From NCBI GenBank assembly GCA_902797885.1, contig CADBUP010000020.1, positions 1-64,000 on the forward strand: a DNA stretch of 64,000 nucleotides, written 5' to 3'. A program made the position numbers and the translations under genes. The notes beneath the pieces were generated by a model. The model did not search any database. It saw only the letters and a program-made list of their open reading frames with translations, and was not told the DNA's origin. Origin of the DNA: an uncultured Ruminococcus sp. (GTDB lineage Bacteria > Bacillota > Clostridia > Monoglobales > Monoglobaceae). Every line of letters begins with the position of its first letter. Position 1 is the first letter of the stretch. Positions 1-8,771 of this stretch are shown one piece after another.

Positions 1-878
1 CCGATATGGACGGACTCGATATGCTCACTCATATTCATTGCGATAGTAAGGTTATTGTTATAACCGGCTTTCGTCGGTTTGAGTATGCCTATAGAGCTAT
101 CGCTCAGGATGTATATGCGCTTATTTTAAAACCTATACATCGTGATGAGCTAATCAATGTCATAAAGAGTGCTGCGGAATCAATACAAAACAAGAAAATG
201 TTGGAAGTATCAGAAAAATCCGGCGAAACGCATTATGAACTGCTTGCCCTTAAGAACATCCTTTTCAACGCAATCGATGATAGTGACGTCTCATCCGTTC
301 AATACTGTGTCAATAAAATTATTGAAATTATAAATACTTTCGAAAATGATATGTCGTTTATTAAAAGCTACTATAAAAAACTTATGATGGGGTTGTATCA
401 ATTCCGTTCCAAGGATTATGTCAACGGCTCAGAAGCCAACTATGACGCCAATCTCCAACAGATGATTGATGATTGTGAAAGCATAAGCGAACTGAATGAA
501 ATAGTTCATATGTCAATAAACAGTCGTATCTCCCCAACTGCGGCCTTAAATTTTGCAAACACATCCCGTCATGTGCGTAAAGCAATTAAATATATATACG
601 ATAACTATAAAAACAATATTTCACTCGAGGACGTTGCGAAACACGTTTATCTCAGCACCGTGCATATGAGCAGGCTGTTCAAACAGGAGACAGGAAAAAA
701 TCTTATGGACTATCTCAACATGGTGCGTGTAGAAAAAGCAAAAGAACTCCTGAACACGCATAGGTACAAAATATTTGAGGTCTCCAATATGGTAGGCTTT
801 AACGACCATCATTACTTTTCGACTATGTTTAAAAAGTATACCAATATGACTCCGAGCGAATATATGTCAGCCAACTAA
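1..878 (+). CDS. Response regulator with AraC-type DNA-binding domain (5' truncated)
   Basis: The gene enters from the left edge; the frame is open from base 3. The first residues (DMDG) match the stretch just after the phosphoacceptor Asp of receiver domains. The receiver Thr (VITGF) and Lys (LKPI) follow, so the phosphorylatable Asp itself lies just outside the window. A middle linker of about 100 residues leads to a C-terminal double helix-turn-helix of the AraC/XylS family (SLEDVAKHVYLS and the FxDxxYFxxxFKK-like signature with TPSEY at the end). This is the YesN-type architecture, usually paired with a membrane histidine kinase that senses sugars or peptides and activates neighbouring transporter genes. 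The kinase and targets are outside the window. A strong hairpin terminator follows at about 970. Confidence 0.9.
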   Translation, partial: DMDGLDMLTHIHCDSKVIVITGFRRFEYAYRAIAQDVYALILKPIHRDELINVIKSAAESIQNKKMLEVSEKSGETHYELLALKNILFNAIDDSDVSSVQYCVNKIIEIINTFENDMSFIKSYYKKLMMGLYQFRSKDYVNGSEANYDANLQQMIDDCESISELNEIVHMSINSRISPTAALNFANTSRHVRKAIKYIYDNYKNNISLEDVAKHVYLSTVHMSRLFKQETGKNLMDYLNMVRVEKAKELLNTHRYKIFEVSNMVGFNDHHYFSTMFKKYTNMTPSEYMSAN

Positions 879-970
879 ACTTGGAGTTACGAAAACCCGC
901 CAAATGCCGATAGAATAAATATTTGAAAGAAACGCAAAAAAGCCCATCGGGGTTTATCGGCTCACACCAA

Positions 971-1003
971 AAGCCGCCTCCGAACATTCGGAGGCGGCTT
1001 TTT
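971..1003 (+). terminator. Rho-independent terminator after the response regulator
   Basis: A 14-bp perfect stem, AAGCCGCCTCCGAA with its complement around a 2-nt loop, is followed by a short T run. It lies 90 bp after the response-regulator stop and 110 bp before the end of the convergent DUF4234 gene, so it may serve both directions. Confidence 0.85.
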
Positions 1004-1112
1004 AACAAACGGCTCTATTCCGCGTCAGGCTTTTTAACATCCCCGCCCTTGCCGGGGTCGGGATAAGCTTCGCAGTTCTCATACCGAATATAAATACAGC
1101 TATGTATTATAA

Positions 1113-1562
1113 TCAGCCGTTAATGTTATAATTTGCATTTATCATATTAACCGCTTTGAACATTTTATAATAATAAACAAACGGTCCTACGACTATAAAT
1201 GCGCCGAGAATGTTCCATAGCCAGTAATCCGATGCACTGAAGCTATACGGAAGGCCCCTTCTCGCAAGCTCGCCTCCGATTCTGTTTGAAATCCTGTGAT
1301 ACCAAACAAAATACGCTATTCCAAACGTAACAGGCCCCACCAGGAATAACAAAAGGCAATAATGCATTGTCTTTTTGCCGTCATATCTGCTCGCAACAAC
1401 GTTAATATCGTTGCTCACCGAGGACATAACAACAATTCCGTAAATACCGAAGGTTATTAAAGATAATAAGACATACTTTAATAAGCTCTTGTTGGTTTTC
1501 AACTGTCCAACCGGCGCAGTCGAAGAAACGTAACCATTGTTCATCTGCATTTGCTCATTCAT
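1113..1562 (-). CDS. DUF4234 family integral membrane protein
   Basis: 149 residues. A polar N-terminus of about 25 residues precedes a hydrophobic segment (about 29-47, LLKYVLLSLITFGIYGIV), a second membrane segment near 68-88 and a third near 112-132. The TFGIYG stretch, a short charged loop with DIN and the final FVYYYKMFKAVN-type helix fit the DUF4234 family, small membrane proteins of unknown function common in Clostridia. A GGAGG ribosome binding site sits 7 nt before the ATG. It is monocistronic, with its own consensus promoter and a structured leader carrying a terminator-like hairpin, which suggests regulation by premature termination. Confidence 0.75.
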   Translation of the reverse strand: MNEQMQMNNGYVSSTAPVGQLKTNKSLLKYVLLSLITFGIYGIVVMSSVSNDINVVASRYDGKKTMHYCLLLFLVGPVTFGIAYFVWYHRISNRIGGELARRGLPYSFSASDYWLWNILGAFIVVGPFVYYYKMFKAVNMINANYNING

Positions 1563-1738
1563 AAGCTATCCTCCCTGCCGCTCTGCATACGGCAAAACAC
1601 TAAGACTTTTCAGCAGAATTTTTTTTAAAAAGCCCGCATCTATGCGAGATACTTATATCCCGTACAGACGACTTTGTCTGCTCAGAACCCCTTATGTCCC
1701 GCCCAATGACGCCATGTTCTTTTACAATTTTAACTATC
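1563..1738 (-). promoter_or_regulatory. Structured 5' leader of the DUF4234 gene, unassigned RNA element
   Basis: About 175 nt separate the predicted transcription start from the ATG. On the minus strand there are, in order, a possible GGGAC/GUUCU hairpin, a CAGAC-AAAGUC-GUCUG hairpin (plus-strand 1665-1680), a GGGAUA-UAAG-UAUCUC hairpin (1648-1663 region), and a CUCGC-AUAGAU-GCGGG hairpin (1633-1648) followed at once by CUUUUU, which looks like an intrinsic terminator. The last two hairpins share a CUC segment and cannot both form. It matches no riboswitch class I know well. Confidence 0.5.
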
Positions 1739-1744
1739 ATATTT

Positions 1745-1773
1745 ATTATATAATATTTTTGTGAAACTGTCAA
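1745..1773 (-). promoter_or_regulatory. Sigma-A promoter of the DUF4234 gene
   Basis: On the minus strand TTGACA (1768-1773) and TATAAT (1745-1750) are separated by exactly 17 bp. Both boxes are perfect consensus. Confidence 0.85.
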
Positions 1774-1901
1774 TAATATTCCCGAATTTTTGGCTGTTTA
1801 TTTGTTAAAAATTTTTACTTTCTTATTCTTTCACTTTAAGGACGAGTAGTGCATATTATAACAAGGGGAGAAATTTTATTTACTTTTGGTCGATTAAACA
1901 G

Positions 1902-1930
1902 TTGAAAAAACAACTCGAATATGTTACAAT
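1902..1930 (+). promoter_or_regulatory. Sigma-A promoter of the cysteine desulfurase-thiI operon
   Basis: TTGAAA (1902-1907), 17 bp, TACAAT (1925-1930). A small inverted repeat AGTTG/CAACT overlaps the -35 box. Confidence 0.75.
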
Positions 1931-1993
1931 AATAAATTAGTGAATTATGTGCAAAACTCTAAATTTCCGATATATGAAAGGAATTGATGATAT

Positions 1994-3139
1994 ATGGAAA
2001 TATACCTTGATAACAGTTCTACTACGCGTCCTTACAGATGCGTGTGCGAGAAGGTTGCGGACGTGATGAGAAATACCTATGGCAATCCTTCGTCGCTTCA
2101 CCGTCTGGGGATTGCCGCTGAGAAAGAGGTTAAGGCGGCAACAGCGGCAATAGCCGAAACCCTGGGTGCGCGAACCGACGAGATATTTTATACGTCGGGC
2201 GGAACAGAGTCAAATAACCTTGCGATAAAAGGCATATGCTCTGCGGCGAGGGGCAAGCATATCATCTCTACACCGATTGAACACCCGGCAACGCTCAACA
2301 CGCTCTATTCCTTAGAGGACGAGGGCTATGTCGTGGACTTTGTACCCGTTGACAGCGACGGAAGGGTTATACTCTCGGATTTCGAAGAGCTGATTCGTCC
2401 CGACACGATTCTTGTTACGGCTATGCTCGTCAACAACGAAATCGGAACGGTTCAGCCAATAGCAAAGATGTCGTCAATACTCAAAGAAAAGTGTCCTAAT
2501 GCTTATATGCACGTTGACGCGGTTCAGGGGTATTGTAAGGTTCCCTGTACCGCCAAAGGTCTCGGCGCAGACCTGATAAGCATAAGCGGACACAAGATAC
2601 ACGGCCCGAAGGGAACGGGTGTTCTTTATGTCCGAAAGGGAACGAAGCTCGCGCCGATACTCTTTGGCGGAGGTCAGCAGAACGGAATCCGCCCCGGAAC
2701 CGAAAATGTTCCCGGGATTGCCGGTCTCGGTCTTGCGGCACAGCGCTGTAATCATAGACTTCCCGAGTCGGCCAAAAATATGGCTGCTCTGCGCAAGCGG
2801 CTTGAAAGCGGCATATGTTCAAGACTTGATAACGTCAAGGTCAACACCCCCGAATGCTGTGCGCCGCACATCCTGAACATTTCGTTCGGAGGGGTACGCT
2901 CTGAGGTGCTTCTCCATTCGCTCGAAAGCGAGGGAATCTATGTATCGAGCGGCTCAGCTTGTTCCAGCCATAAAAAGGAACCAAGCTATGTCCTAACCTC
3001 CATCGGCGTTGACCGAAAGATGATTGACGGAAGCATAAGATTCAGCCTGTCAGAGCATAATACCGCCGATGAAATAGACCGGACGATTTCGGCCGTATGC
3101 GGCATAGTTACACGGCTGAGAAAGCTGAATATGAATTAA
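1994..3139 (+). CDS. Cysteine desulfurase (NifS/IscS family), sulfur donor for ThiI
   Basis: 381 residues, usual length for a class V aminotransferase-fold desulfurase. It removes sulfur from cysteine with PLP and holds it as an enzyme persulfide. The PLP lysine is K201 in the SGHKIHG motif; the cofactor-binding segment TSGGTESNN is at 68-75 and the conserved IEHPA around 95-99. The catalytic cysteine is C323 in SSGSACSS, in the mobile loop. The next gene, 19 nt downstream, is thiI. A dedicated desulfurase beside thiI is the Bacillus NifZ-ThiI arrangement, so tRNA thiolation and possibly thiazole synthesis are the likely sulfur sinks. AAAGGA lies 11 nt before the ATG. A general Fe-S role cannot be excluded. 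Confidence 0.92.
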   Translation: MEIYLDNSSTTRPYRCVCEKVADVMRNTYGNPSSLHRLGIAAEKEVKAATAAIAETLGARTDEIFYTSGGTESNNLAIKGICSAARGKHIISTPIEHPATLNTLYSLEDEGYVVDFVPVDSDGRVILSDFEELIRPDTILVTAMLVNNEIGTVQPIAKMSSILKEKCPNAYMHVDAVQGYCKVPCTAKGLGADLISISGHKIHGPKGTGVLYVRKGTKLAPILFGGGQQNGIRPGTENVPGIAGLGLAAQRCNHRLPESAKNMAALRKRLESGICSRLDNVKVNTPECCAPHILNISFGGVRSEVLLHSLESEGIYVSSGSACSSHKKEPSYVLTSIGVDRKMIDGSIRFSLSEHNTADEIDRTISAVCGIVTRLRKLNMN

Positions 3140-3158
3140 ATTACAAGGAGATAAACCT

Positions 3159-4331
3159 ATGAAAGCAGATATAATTCTTTTAAAATACGGTGAAATTTCG
3201 TTAAAGGGTCTCAACCGCCCCATGTTTGAGAGACAGCTGATAAGCAATGTCGCAAAGGCTCTTGCGCCGCTCGGCAAGTTCTCGGTCAGAAAGTCGCAGT
3301 CCACAATCTATGTAGAACCCCTTGAGGACAGCGCCGACACAGAGCTTGCCGTTGAGCGGCTCTCAAAGGTGTTTGGCATAGTCAACATCTGCCCGGCGGT
3401 AAAGTGTGAAAAAACGATTGAAAGCATCGAGAAGACGACTCTTGAATGTCTTTCACAAATGGATATTAAAGGCAAGACCTTTAAGGTTGAATCAAAGCGT
3501 GAGGACAAGCAGTTCCCGATGAACTCGCCTCAAATTTGCCGTCATATGGGCGGCGTCATACTTAAAAACACAGACGGTCTGAGCGTGGATGTACACAACC
3601 CCGACATTCTTGTTCAAATCGAGATTAGAAAAGAGGCATATATCTTCACTCAGAAGGTCAGCGGTGCCGGCGGAATGCCCATAGGTACGGCAGGCAGAGC
3701 AACGCTTCTTTTAAGCGGCGGAATAGACAGCCCCGTTGCCGGCTGGATGATCGCAAAGCGCGGCGTAAGGCTTGAAGCCGTTCACTTTCACAGTCATCCG
3801 TACACCTCTGACCGGGCGAAAGAAAAGGTCATAGACCTTGCAAGAATAATGTCGGCATACACCGGTGAAATCAGACTTCATGTTGTTCCCTTCACCGAGA
3901 TTCAGCTTGATATAATCGAAAAATGCCCCAAGAATTATCTGACTATAATTATGCGGAGACTTATGATGAGGATTGCCGAAAAAATTTCGGTTCAAAACGG
4001 TTCAAGCGCCCTCATTACCGGCGAGAGCATAGGACAGGTTGCCAGTCAGACGATGGAGAGCCTTGTCGTAACCGACAACGCGGTAAATATGCCCGTATTC
4101 CGTCCGTGTATAGGAATGGACAAAGAGGAGATAGTAACTATATCAAAAAAGATTGACACCTATGAAACCTCTATCCTGCCTTTTGAGGATTGCTGTACGA
4201 TATTCGTACCTAAACATCCTAAGACAAAGCCTTCTGTCGCGGAAATCGAAGAGGCCGAGAAACTTCTGACCGACCCCGAGGGCATGATGGCAAAGGCGAT
4301 AGAGGACGAGGAGCTTGTCATCATCAAATAA
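3159..4331 (+). CDS. thiI: tRNA 4-thiouridine synthase ThiI
   Basis: 390 residues. An N-terminal ferredoxin-like part and THUMP domain (about 1-165, beginning MKADIILLKYGEISLKG) bind tRNA. A PP-loop pyrophosphatase domain carries SGGIDS at 186-191, which adenylates U8 of tRNA. The protein ends after the conserved CCTIFVPKHPKTKP segment and lacks the C-terminal rhodanese domain of the E. coli enzyme, as is usual in Firmicutes, where the desulfurase passes sulfur on directly. The upstream desulfurase is only 19 nt away and AAGGAG precedes the ATG. cinA follows after 23 nt, so the operon continues toward recA. Confidence 0.95.
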   Translation: MKADIILLKYGEISLKGLNRPMFERQLISNVAKALAPLGKFSVRKSQSTIYVEPLEDSADTELAVERLSKVFGIVNICPAVKCEKTIESIEKTTLECLSQMDIKGKTFKVESKREDKQFPMNSPQICRHMGGVILKNTDGLSVDVHNPDILVQIEIRKEAYIFTQKVSGAGGMPIGTAGRATLLLSGGIDSPVAGWMIAKRGVRLEAVHFHSHPYTSDRAKEKVIDLARIMSAYTGEIRLHVVPFTEIQLDIIEKCPKNYLTIIMRRLMMRIAEKISVQNGSSALITGESIGQVASQTMESLVVTDNAVNMPVFRPCIGMDKEEIVTISKKIDTYETSILPFEDCCTIFVPKHPKTKPSVAEIEEAEKLLTDPEGMMAKAIEDEELVIIK

Positions 4332-4354
4332 ATCCAAAAAGGGAGCGTAAAACC

Positions 4355-5602
4355 GTGAATTTTGAAATAATCTCTATAGGAACAGAGCTTCTGCTCGGTC
4401 AGATTGTCAACACAAATGCAAGGGATATAAGTCAGCTTTTAAGCGAGCTGGGTATGAACGTATACTATACGACGGTCGTGGGCGACAACCCCGAAAGACT
4501 CAGTGAGGCTCTTGAAATTGCCGCCGGCCGCGCCGACGGAATTATCACCACAGGCGGACTCGGCCCGACAAAGGACGATTTGAGCAAGGAGACCATCGCC
4601 CGATTCTGCGGTCTTAAATGTGTGACGCACGAGGAGAGCAAACGGAAGCTGATTGAAATTTTTGAGAAGCAGGGCAGGTATATGCCGAAAAACAACCTGA
4701 AACAGGCGGATATGCCGGAAGGCTGTATAGTTCTTAAAAATGAGTTCAGAACCGCTCCCGGTGCAATAATCGAAAGCGATAAAGCGACAATAATTATGCT
4801 TCCGGGCCCGCCGTCCGAGATGAAGCCGATGCTTTTAAACGAGGTTCGGCCATATCTCGAAAAGCTCGCCGACAGCGTTATACGCTCAAAGGTTCTTCGG
4901 GTCTTCGGTGTGGGCGAATCCGCCGCGGAGGAAAAGGTGAATTCCCTGATAGAGAATCAGACCAACCCAACCATCGCTCCGTATGCCAAAACCGGCGAAA
5001 TGGAATTTCGGCTGACCGCGAAGGCCGAAACCGAATCAGAAGCCGACAGGCTTCTTAAACCTCTCGAAGAAAAGGTTCGCGAAATTCTGGGCGACTGTGT
5101 ATACGCCGAGGGCGAGGACGCATCTATGCAGGAGACGGTCGTTAAGCTCCTGCGTGAGCAGGGAAAGACGGTTACCTTCGCCGAAAGCTGTACCGGCGGT
5201 CTGCTGGCGAAAAAGATAACCGAAATTCCCGGGTCGTCGGAATGTTTTAATTGCAGCTATGTGACATACTCAAACGAACAAAAGGAAAAAATTCTCGGCG
5301 TAAGCCATGAAACCCTTGAAAGTTACGGAGCTGTTTCATCTCAGACGGCACTTGAAATGTGCCGCGGGGCAAGGGAAGCGGCGGACGCTGACATCGCCGT
5401 GTCCGTTACCGGGATTGCCGGTCCGGGCGGCGGAACTCCCGAAAAGCCAGTAGGACTTGTATATATCGGAATCTGTGCCGACGGTCTGTGGGAGAGCAAA
5501 AAGCTTCTCTTAAACGGAAGCCGCGATGCCATTCGGGAACGCACAAGCCTATACGCTCTTGACGCGGTAAGGCGTGAACTGATAAAAAATAATTCTAAAT
5601 AA
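4355..5602 (+). CDS. cinA: CinA family protein: MoCF-like domain plus nicotinamide-nucleotide amidase
   Basis: 415 residues with a GTG start and GGGAG 9 nt before it. The N-terminal half (about 1-170) is the molybdopterin-binding-like domain with the opening IISIGTELLLGQIVNTNA and TTGGLGPTKDD. The C-terminal half (about 255-410) is the PncC-type nicotinamide mononucleotide deamidase, with FAESCTGGLLA and the SVTGIAGPGGGTPEKPVG segment. PncC recycles NMN, a by-product of bacterial NAD-dependent ligase. cinA directly upstream of recA is a classical Firmicutes order. Here, however, recA has its own consensus promoter that begins 25 bp after this stop. Confidence 0.95.
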   Translation: MNFEIISIGTELLLGQIVNTNARDISQLLSELGMNVYYTTVVGDNPERLSEALEIAAGRADGIITTGGLGPTKDDLSKETIARFCGLKCVTHEESKRKLIEIFEKQGRYMPKNNLKQADMPEGCIVLKNEFRTAPGAIIESDKATIIMLPGPPSEMKPMLLNEVRPYLEKLADSVIRSKVLRVFGVGESAAEEKVNSLIENQTNPTIAPYAKTGEMEFRLTAKAETESEADRLLKPLEEKVREILGDCVYAEGEDASMQETVVKLLREQGKTVTFAESCTGGLLAKKITEIPGSSECFNCSYVTYSNEQKEKILGVSHETLESYGAVSSQTALEMCRGAREAADADIAVSVTGIAGPGGGTPEKPVGLVYIGICADGLWESKKLLLNGSRDAIRERTSLYALDAVRRELIKNNSK

Positions 5603-5606
5603 TATT

Positions 5607-5654
5607 TATAAATTACTCAAATTATTCTTGACAGCGTAATTTGAGTAATTTATA
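5607..5654. repeat. 18-bp perfect inverted repeat enclosing the recA promoter
   Basis: The left arm TATAAATTACTCAAATTA (5607-5624) and its exact reverse complement (5637-5654) flank a 12-nt spacer that contains the -35 box. The right arm overlaps most of the -10 box. Its position suits a repressor operator. A role as cinA terminator is less likely because no T run follows. Confidence 0.8.
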
Positions 5655-5656
5655 AT
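5628..5656 (+). promoter_or_regulatory. Sigma-A promoter of recA
   Basis: TTGACA (5628-5633), 17 bp, TATAAT (5651-5656): full consensus. No standard Gram-positive LexA box (GAACN4GTTC) is visible nearby, so DNA-damage control, if present, must use another site, possibly the inverted repeat. Confidence 0.9.
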
Positions 5657-5757
5657 ATATAAGTAAAAAGGTATTTAATCATCATATCTTGTTATGCCCA
5701 CCGAACAGGATAATACGATTTTTATATAAATGTGGGCGGAAAGGCTGTTGAAAATAA

Positions 5758-6819
5758 ATGAATGAAGAAAAAAGGAAAGCGCTTGACAGTGTGTTCGGCC
5801 AGATAGAAAAGCAGTTCGGTAAAGGCTCGGTTATGCGCCTCGGCGAAAAGGCGGATGTACAGATTGACGCTGTTCCCACCGGTTCTCTCGCCCTCGACAT
5901 CGCTCTCGGAATCGGTGGTGTTCCGAGAGGAAGAATTATCGAAATATACGGTCCGGAATCCTCAGGTAAGACGACCGTTGCGCTTCATATAGTGGCTGAG
6001 GCACAGAAGCTCGGCGGCGTTGCCGCATTTATCGATGCAGAGCACGCTCTTGACCCGATATACGCTCAGGCTCTCGGCGTAAATATAGATGACCTCATCG
6101 TATCACAGCCCGATACGGGCGAGCAGGCTCTTGAAATAACGGAACAGCTTACCCGAAGCGGCGCACTCGACGTGGTTGTTGTCGATTCCGTTGCCGCTCT
6201 CGTTCCGAAGCAGGAGATTGAGGGGCTTATGGGTGACGCACACGTCGGCCTTCAGGCAAGGCTTATGTCACAGGCTCTCAGAAAGCTGGCGAGTGTACTC
6301 AACCGTTCAAACACTATCGCGATATTTATTAACCAGCTTCGTGAAAAGGTTGGCGTTTCCTACGGCAACCCCGAAACTACCACGGGCGGCCGCGCCTTGA
6401 AGTTCTATGCTTCGGTTCGTCTTGATGTCCGCCGCGCCGAAACAATCAAGGGTGATGACGGTCTTACCGGCAACAGGACAAGAGTTAAGGTTGTTAAAAA
6501 CAAGGTTGCTCCGCCGTTTAAAGAAGCGGAATTTGATATTATGTACGGAAAGGGAATTTCGGTTGTCGGAAACCTCATCGACGTCGGCGTTGACTTTGAT
6601 ATAATCAAAAAAAGCGGTTCGTGGTATTCATATGGCGATACACGTCTGGGTCAGGGCAGAGAGAGCGCAAAGAAAGTCTTGGAGGACAATCCCGAAATGC
6701 GCGAGGAAATTGACGCTAAGATTCGTGAAGCGGCTGGGCTTCCGCCGATACGTTCAAGCGCCGAAATAGAGCCTACTCCGATTACTCCGTTTGCCAAACC
6801 GCCAAAAACCAAAAAGTAA
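5758..6819 (+). CDS. recA: Recombinase RecA
   Basis: 353 residues, normal length. RecA forms filaments on single-stranded DNA, drives strand exchange and triggers LexA self-cleavage. Walker A is GPESSGKT at 65-72; the conserved NQLREKVGV and [16 protein letters not shown] segments follow, and the tail is short and proline-rich. GGAAAGG lies 12 nt before the ATG. The roughly 100-nt leader contains a possible GCCCAC/GTGGGC stem. recX follows after 15 nt, so the activator and its modulator are made from one transcript. Confidence 0.98.
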   Translation: MNEEKRKALDSVFGQIEKQFGKGSVMRLGEKADVQIDAVPTGSLALDIALGIGGVPRGRIIEIYGPESSGKTTVALHIVAEAQKLGGVAAFIDAEHALDPIYAQALGVNIDDLIVSQPDTGEQALEITEQLTRSGALDVVVVDSVAALVPKQEIEGLMGDAHVGLQARLMSQALRKLASVLNRSNTIAIFINQLREKVGVSYGNPETTTGGRALKFYASVRLDVRRAETIKGDDGLTGNRTRVKVVKNKVAPPFKEAEFDIMYGKGISVVGNLIDVGVDFDIIKKSGSWYSYGDTRLGQGRESAKKVLEDNPEMREEIDAKIREAAGLPPIRSSAEIEPTPITPFAKPPKTKK

Positions 6820-6834
6820 AGCGGGGATACAAGT

Positions 6835-7329
6835 ATGTGTGAAGAATCACAAAATACATATTTATATGATAAAGCAAAGCGCGTCGCCGCAAACCTTATC
6901 GGTTCGCGGATGTATACCTGTCACGAAATCGAGGACAGGCTTTTAAGAAAAAAAATAGACCGTGAAACAGCCGAACGGGTAGTGTGTGAATTTGCCGCCG
7001 CGGGCATCCTTGATGATACGGCGTATGCAAAAGCGTATGTTGAAGAATCCGTCAGGCTCGGCTGTAAGGGAATGTATCGCATAAAGCAAGAGCTTTTCAG
7101 AAAGGGCGTGGCAAAAAGTATAGTCGAAAGGGTCTGTGCTGAAGCCGACGAATGCGACACATATTCCGCCCTGTGCGAATATGTTGAAAGCCGCCGCTTG
7201 AACGAGGGAATAACCTCGCGCCGTGAACTCGAAAAGCTTAAGGCGAGGCTTGCGCGGCGCGGATATTCGTATTCCGAAATACGAAGATGTCTCGATAAAT
7301 ATGACTTTGATTTTGAAAACGAATTTTAA
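6835..7329 (+). CDS. recX: Regulatory protein RecX
   Basis: 164 residues, three repeated three-helix modules typical of RecX: AANLIGSRMYTCHEIEDRL near the start, then GMYRIKQELFRKGV around 80-95 and a final ARRGYSYSEIRRCL. RecX binds RecA filaments and limits or adjusts their extension. It begins 15 nt after recA and shares its promoter. The sequence is weakly conserved as usual for the family, so the call rests on helix pattern plus context. Confidence 0.88.
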   Translation: MCEESQNTYLYDKAKRVAANLIGSRMYTCHEIEDRLLRKKIDRETAERVVCEFAAAGILDDTAYAKAYVEESVRLGCKGMYRIKQELFRKGVAKSIVERVCAEADECDTYSALCEYVESRRLNEGITSRRELEKLKARLARRGYSYSEIRRCLDKYDFDFENEF

Positions 7330-7391
7330 CAGCGGGGCATATTCCCTGCCTTGCCTTAATAAACTGATTTAAATAGAATGGAAGATGTAAA

Positions 7392-8732
7392 TTGTTAAAA
7401 AAGGTTTCATTGGCATCCCTGGGATGTTCAAAAAATTTGGTGGACGCCGAGCATATGCTCGGAATTTTGGCGGAGCACGGCTTTGAAATAGTTGAAAACG
7501 AAGAGGATGCAGATGTTATAATCGTAAACACCTGTACATTTATAGACTCTGCCAAGAACGAGTCTATCGAGTGTATATTAGAGCTGTCGCAATACAAAAA
7601 CGGCGGGAACTGCAAGGCATTAATCGTCACCGGCTGTATGGCTCAGAGATACAAAGAACAGATACTTTCCGAGATGCCCGAGGTCGATGCTGTTATCGGC
7701 ACAAACGAATACGATAAAATCGCGGATGTCATCAAGGAGCTTGACAATGACAAAACCGACCTCTTATGGTGCGGAGCGGGCAATCCGGATGAACAGAACC
7801 TTCCGAGGATACGTACCACGCCGTCGTATACCGCTTATCTTAAAATTGCGGAAGGCTGTGACAACCACTGCACCTATTGTGTCATCCCGTCAATTCGCGG
7901 AATGTATAAAAGCCGTATGATTGAAGATATTGTATCCGAAGCCGAAAGGCTCGCCGAAGACGGAGTTCGCGAGCTTGTTGTCATCGCCCAGGACACCACC
8001 GCTTACGGAAAGGACATCTATGGCGAGTACCACCTTCCCGAACTGTTAAAAAAGCTTTGTGCCGTTAACGGTGTGGATTGGATAAGGGTTCACTATTGTT
8101 ATCCCGAGCTTGTATCGGATGAACTGATAGAGGTGTTTAAAACCGAACCTAAGCTATGCAACTATTTTGACATCCCGATTCAGCACTCAAGCGATACAAT
8201 CCTTAAAAAAATGGGAAGACATACAAATAAGGCTCAGATTGTCGGACTTATCGAAAGGATTCGCCGCGAGATTCCCGATGCGGTTATCAGAACCTCGCTG
8301 ATTGTCGGCTTTCCCGGCGAAACCGAGGAGGATTTTGAAAACCTCTGTGACTTCGTGCGAAAGATTCGCTTTGAAAGGCTCGGCGTCTTCGCTTATTCGC
8401 GCGAGGAAGATACGCCCGCGTACAGCTTTGACAACCAAATCGATGATGAAGAAAAGGAACGCCGCCGCGACTTGATTATGATGATTCAGTCAGAGATAGC
8501 CGAGGAACAGAACACCGAAAAAATCGGTTCTGTTGTACGCGTCCTTGTTGAGGATAAAGACGAGATTATAAAAAGCTATTACGGAAGAACCTACGCCGAT
8601 TCGGAGGAAATAGACGGAAAGGTTTTCTTTAAATCCGACCGCAGGCTCACTCCCGGCGAATTTGTAAACGTCAGAGTTGAACAGGCGATGGAGTATGATC
8701 TCTTCGGCGCCGAATGTGACGCGTGTGAATAA
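7392..8732 (+). CDS. rimO: Ribosomal protein S12 methylthiotransferase RimO
   Basis: 446 residues, TTG start with GGAAG upstream. This radical-SAM methylthiotransferase modifies Asp of ribosomal protein S12. The N-terminal UPF0004 domain carries three cysteines (C12, C48, C82) for one cluster, and SLGCSKNLVDAE marks RimO rather than the tRNA enzyme MiaB. The radical-SAM cysteines are C156, C160 and C163 in GCDNHCTYC. A C-terminal TRAM domain (about 375-440) binds substrate. It lies between recX and pgsA, the common clostridial order rimO-pgsA. Confidence 0.95.
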   Translation: MLKKVSLASLGCSKNLVDAEHMLGILAEHGFEIVENEEDADVIIVNTCTFIDSAKNESIECILELSQYKNGGNCKALIVTGCMAQRYKEQILSEMPEVDAVIGTNEYDKIADVIKELDNDKTDLLWCGAGNPDEQNLPRIRTTPSYTAYLKIAEGCDNHCTYCVIPSIRGMYKSRMIEDIVSEAERLAEDGVRELVVIAQDTTAYGKDIYGEYHLPELLKKLCAVNGVDWIRVHYCYPELVSDELIEVFKTEPKLCNYFDIPIQHSSDTILKKMGRHTNKAQIVGLIERIRREIPDAVIRTSLIVGFPGETEEDFENLCDFVRKIRFERLGVFAYSREEDTPAYSFDNQIDDEEKERRRDLIMMIQSEIAEEQNTEKIGSVVRVLVEDKDEIIKSYYGRTYADSEEIDGKVFFKSDRRLTPGEFVNVRVEQAMEYDLFGAECDACE

Positions 8733-8771
8733 AAATCAAAGAATAATAACCCGAAAGGCTGTGATTAAGCT

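Noticed and set aside
1013-1112. A short open stretch on the minus strand ending YENCEAYPDPGKGGDVKKPDAE after the DUF4234 stop
   Set aside because: It looks protein-like, but it has no start codon or ribosome binding site and follows a stop directly; it may be a remnant, and I cannot support it as a gene.
5607-5654. Terminator for cinA
   Set aside because: The palindrome could fold, but it is AT-rich, lacks a following T run, and contains a perfect promoter.
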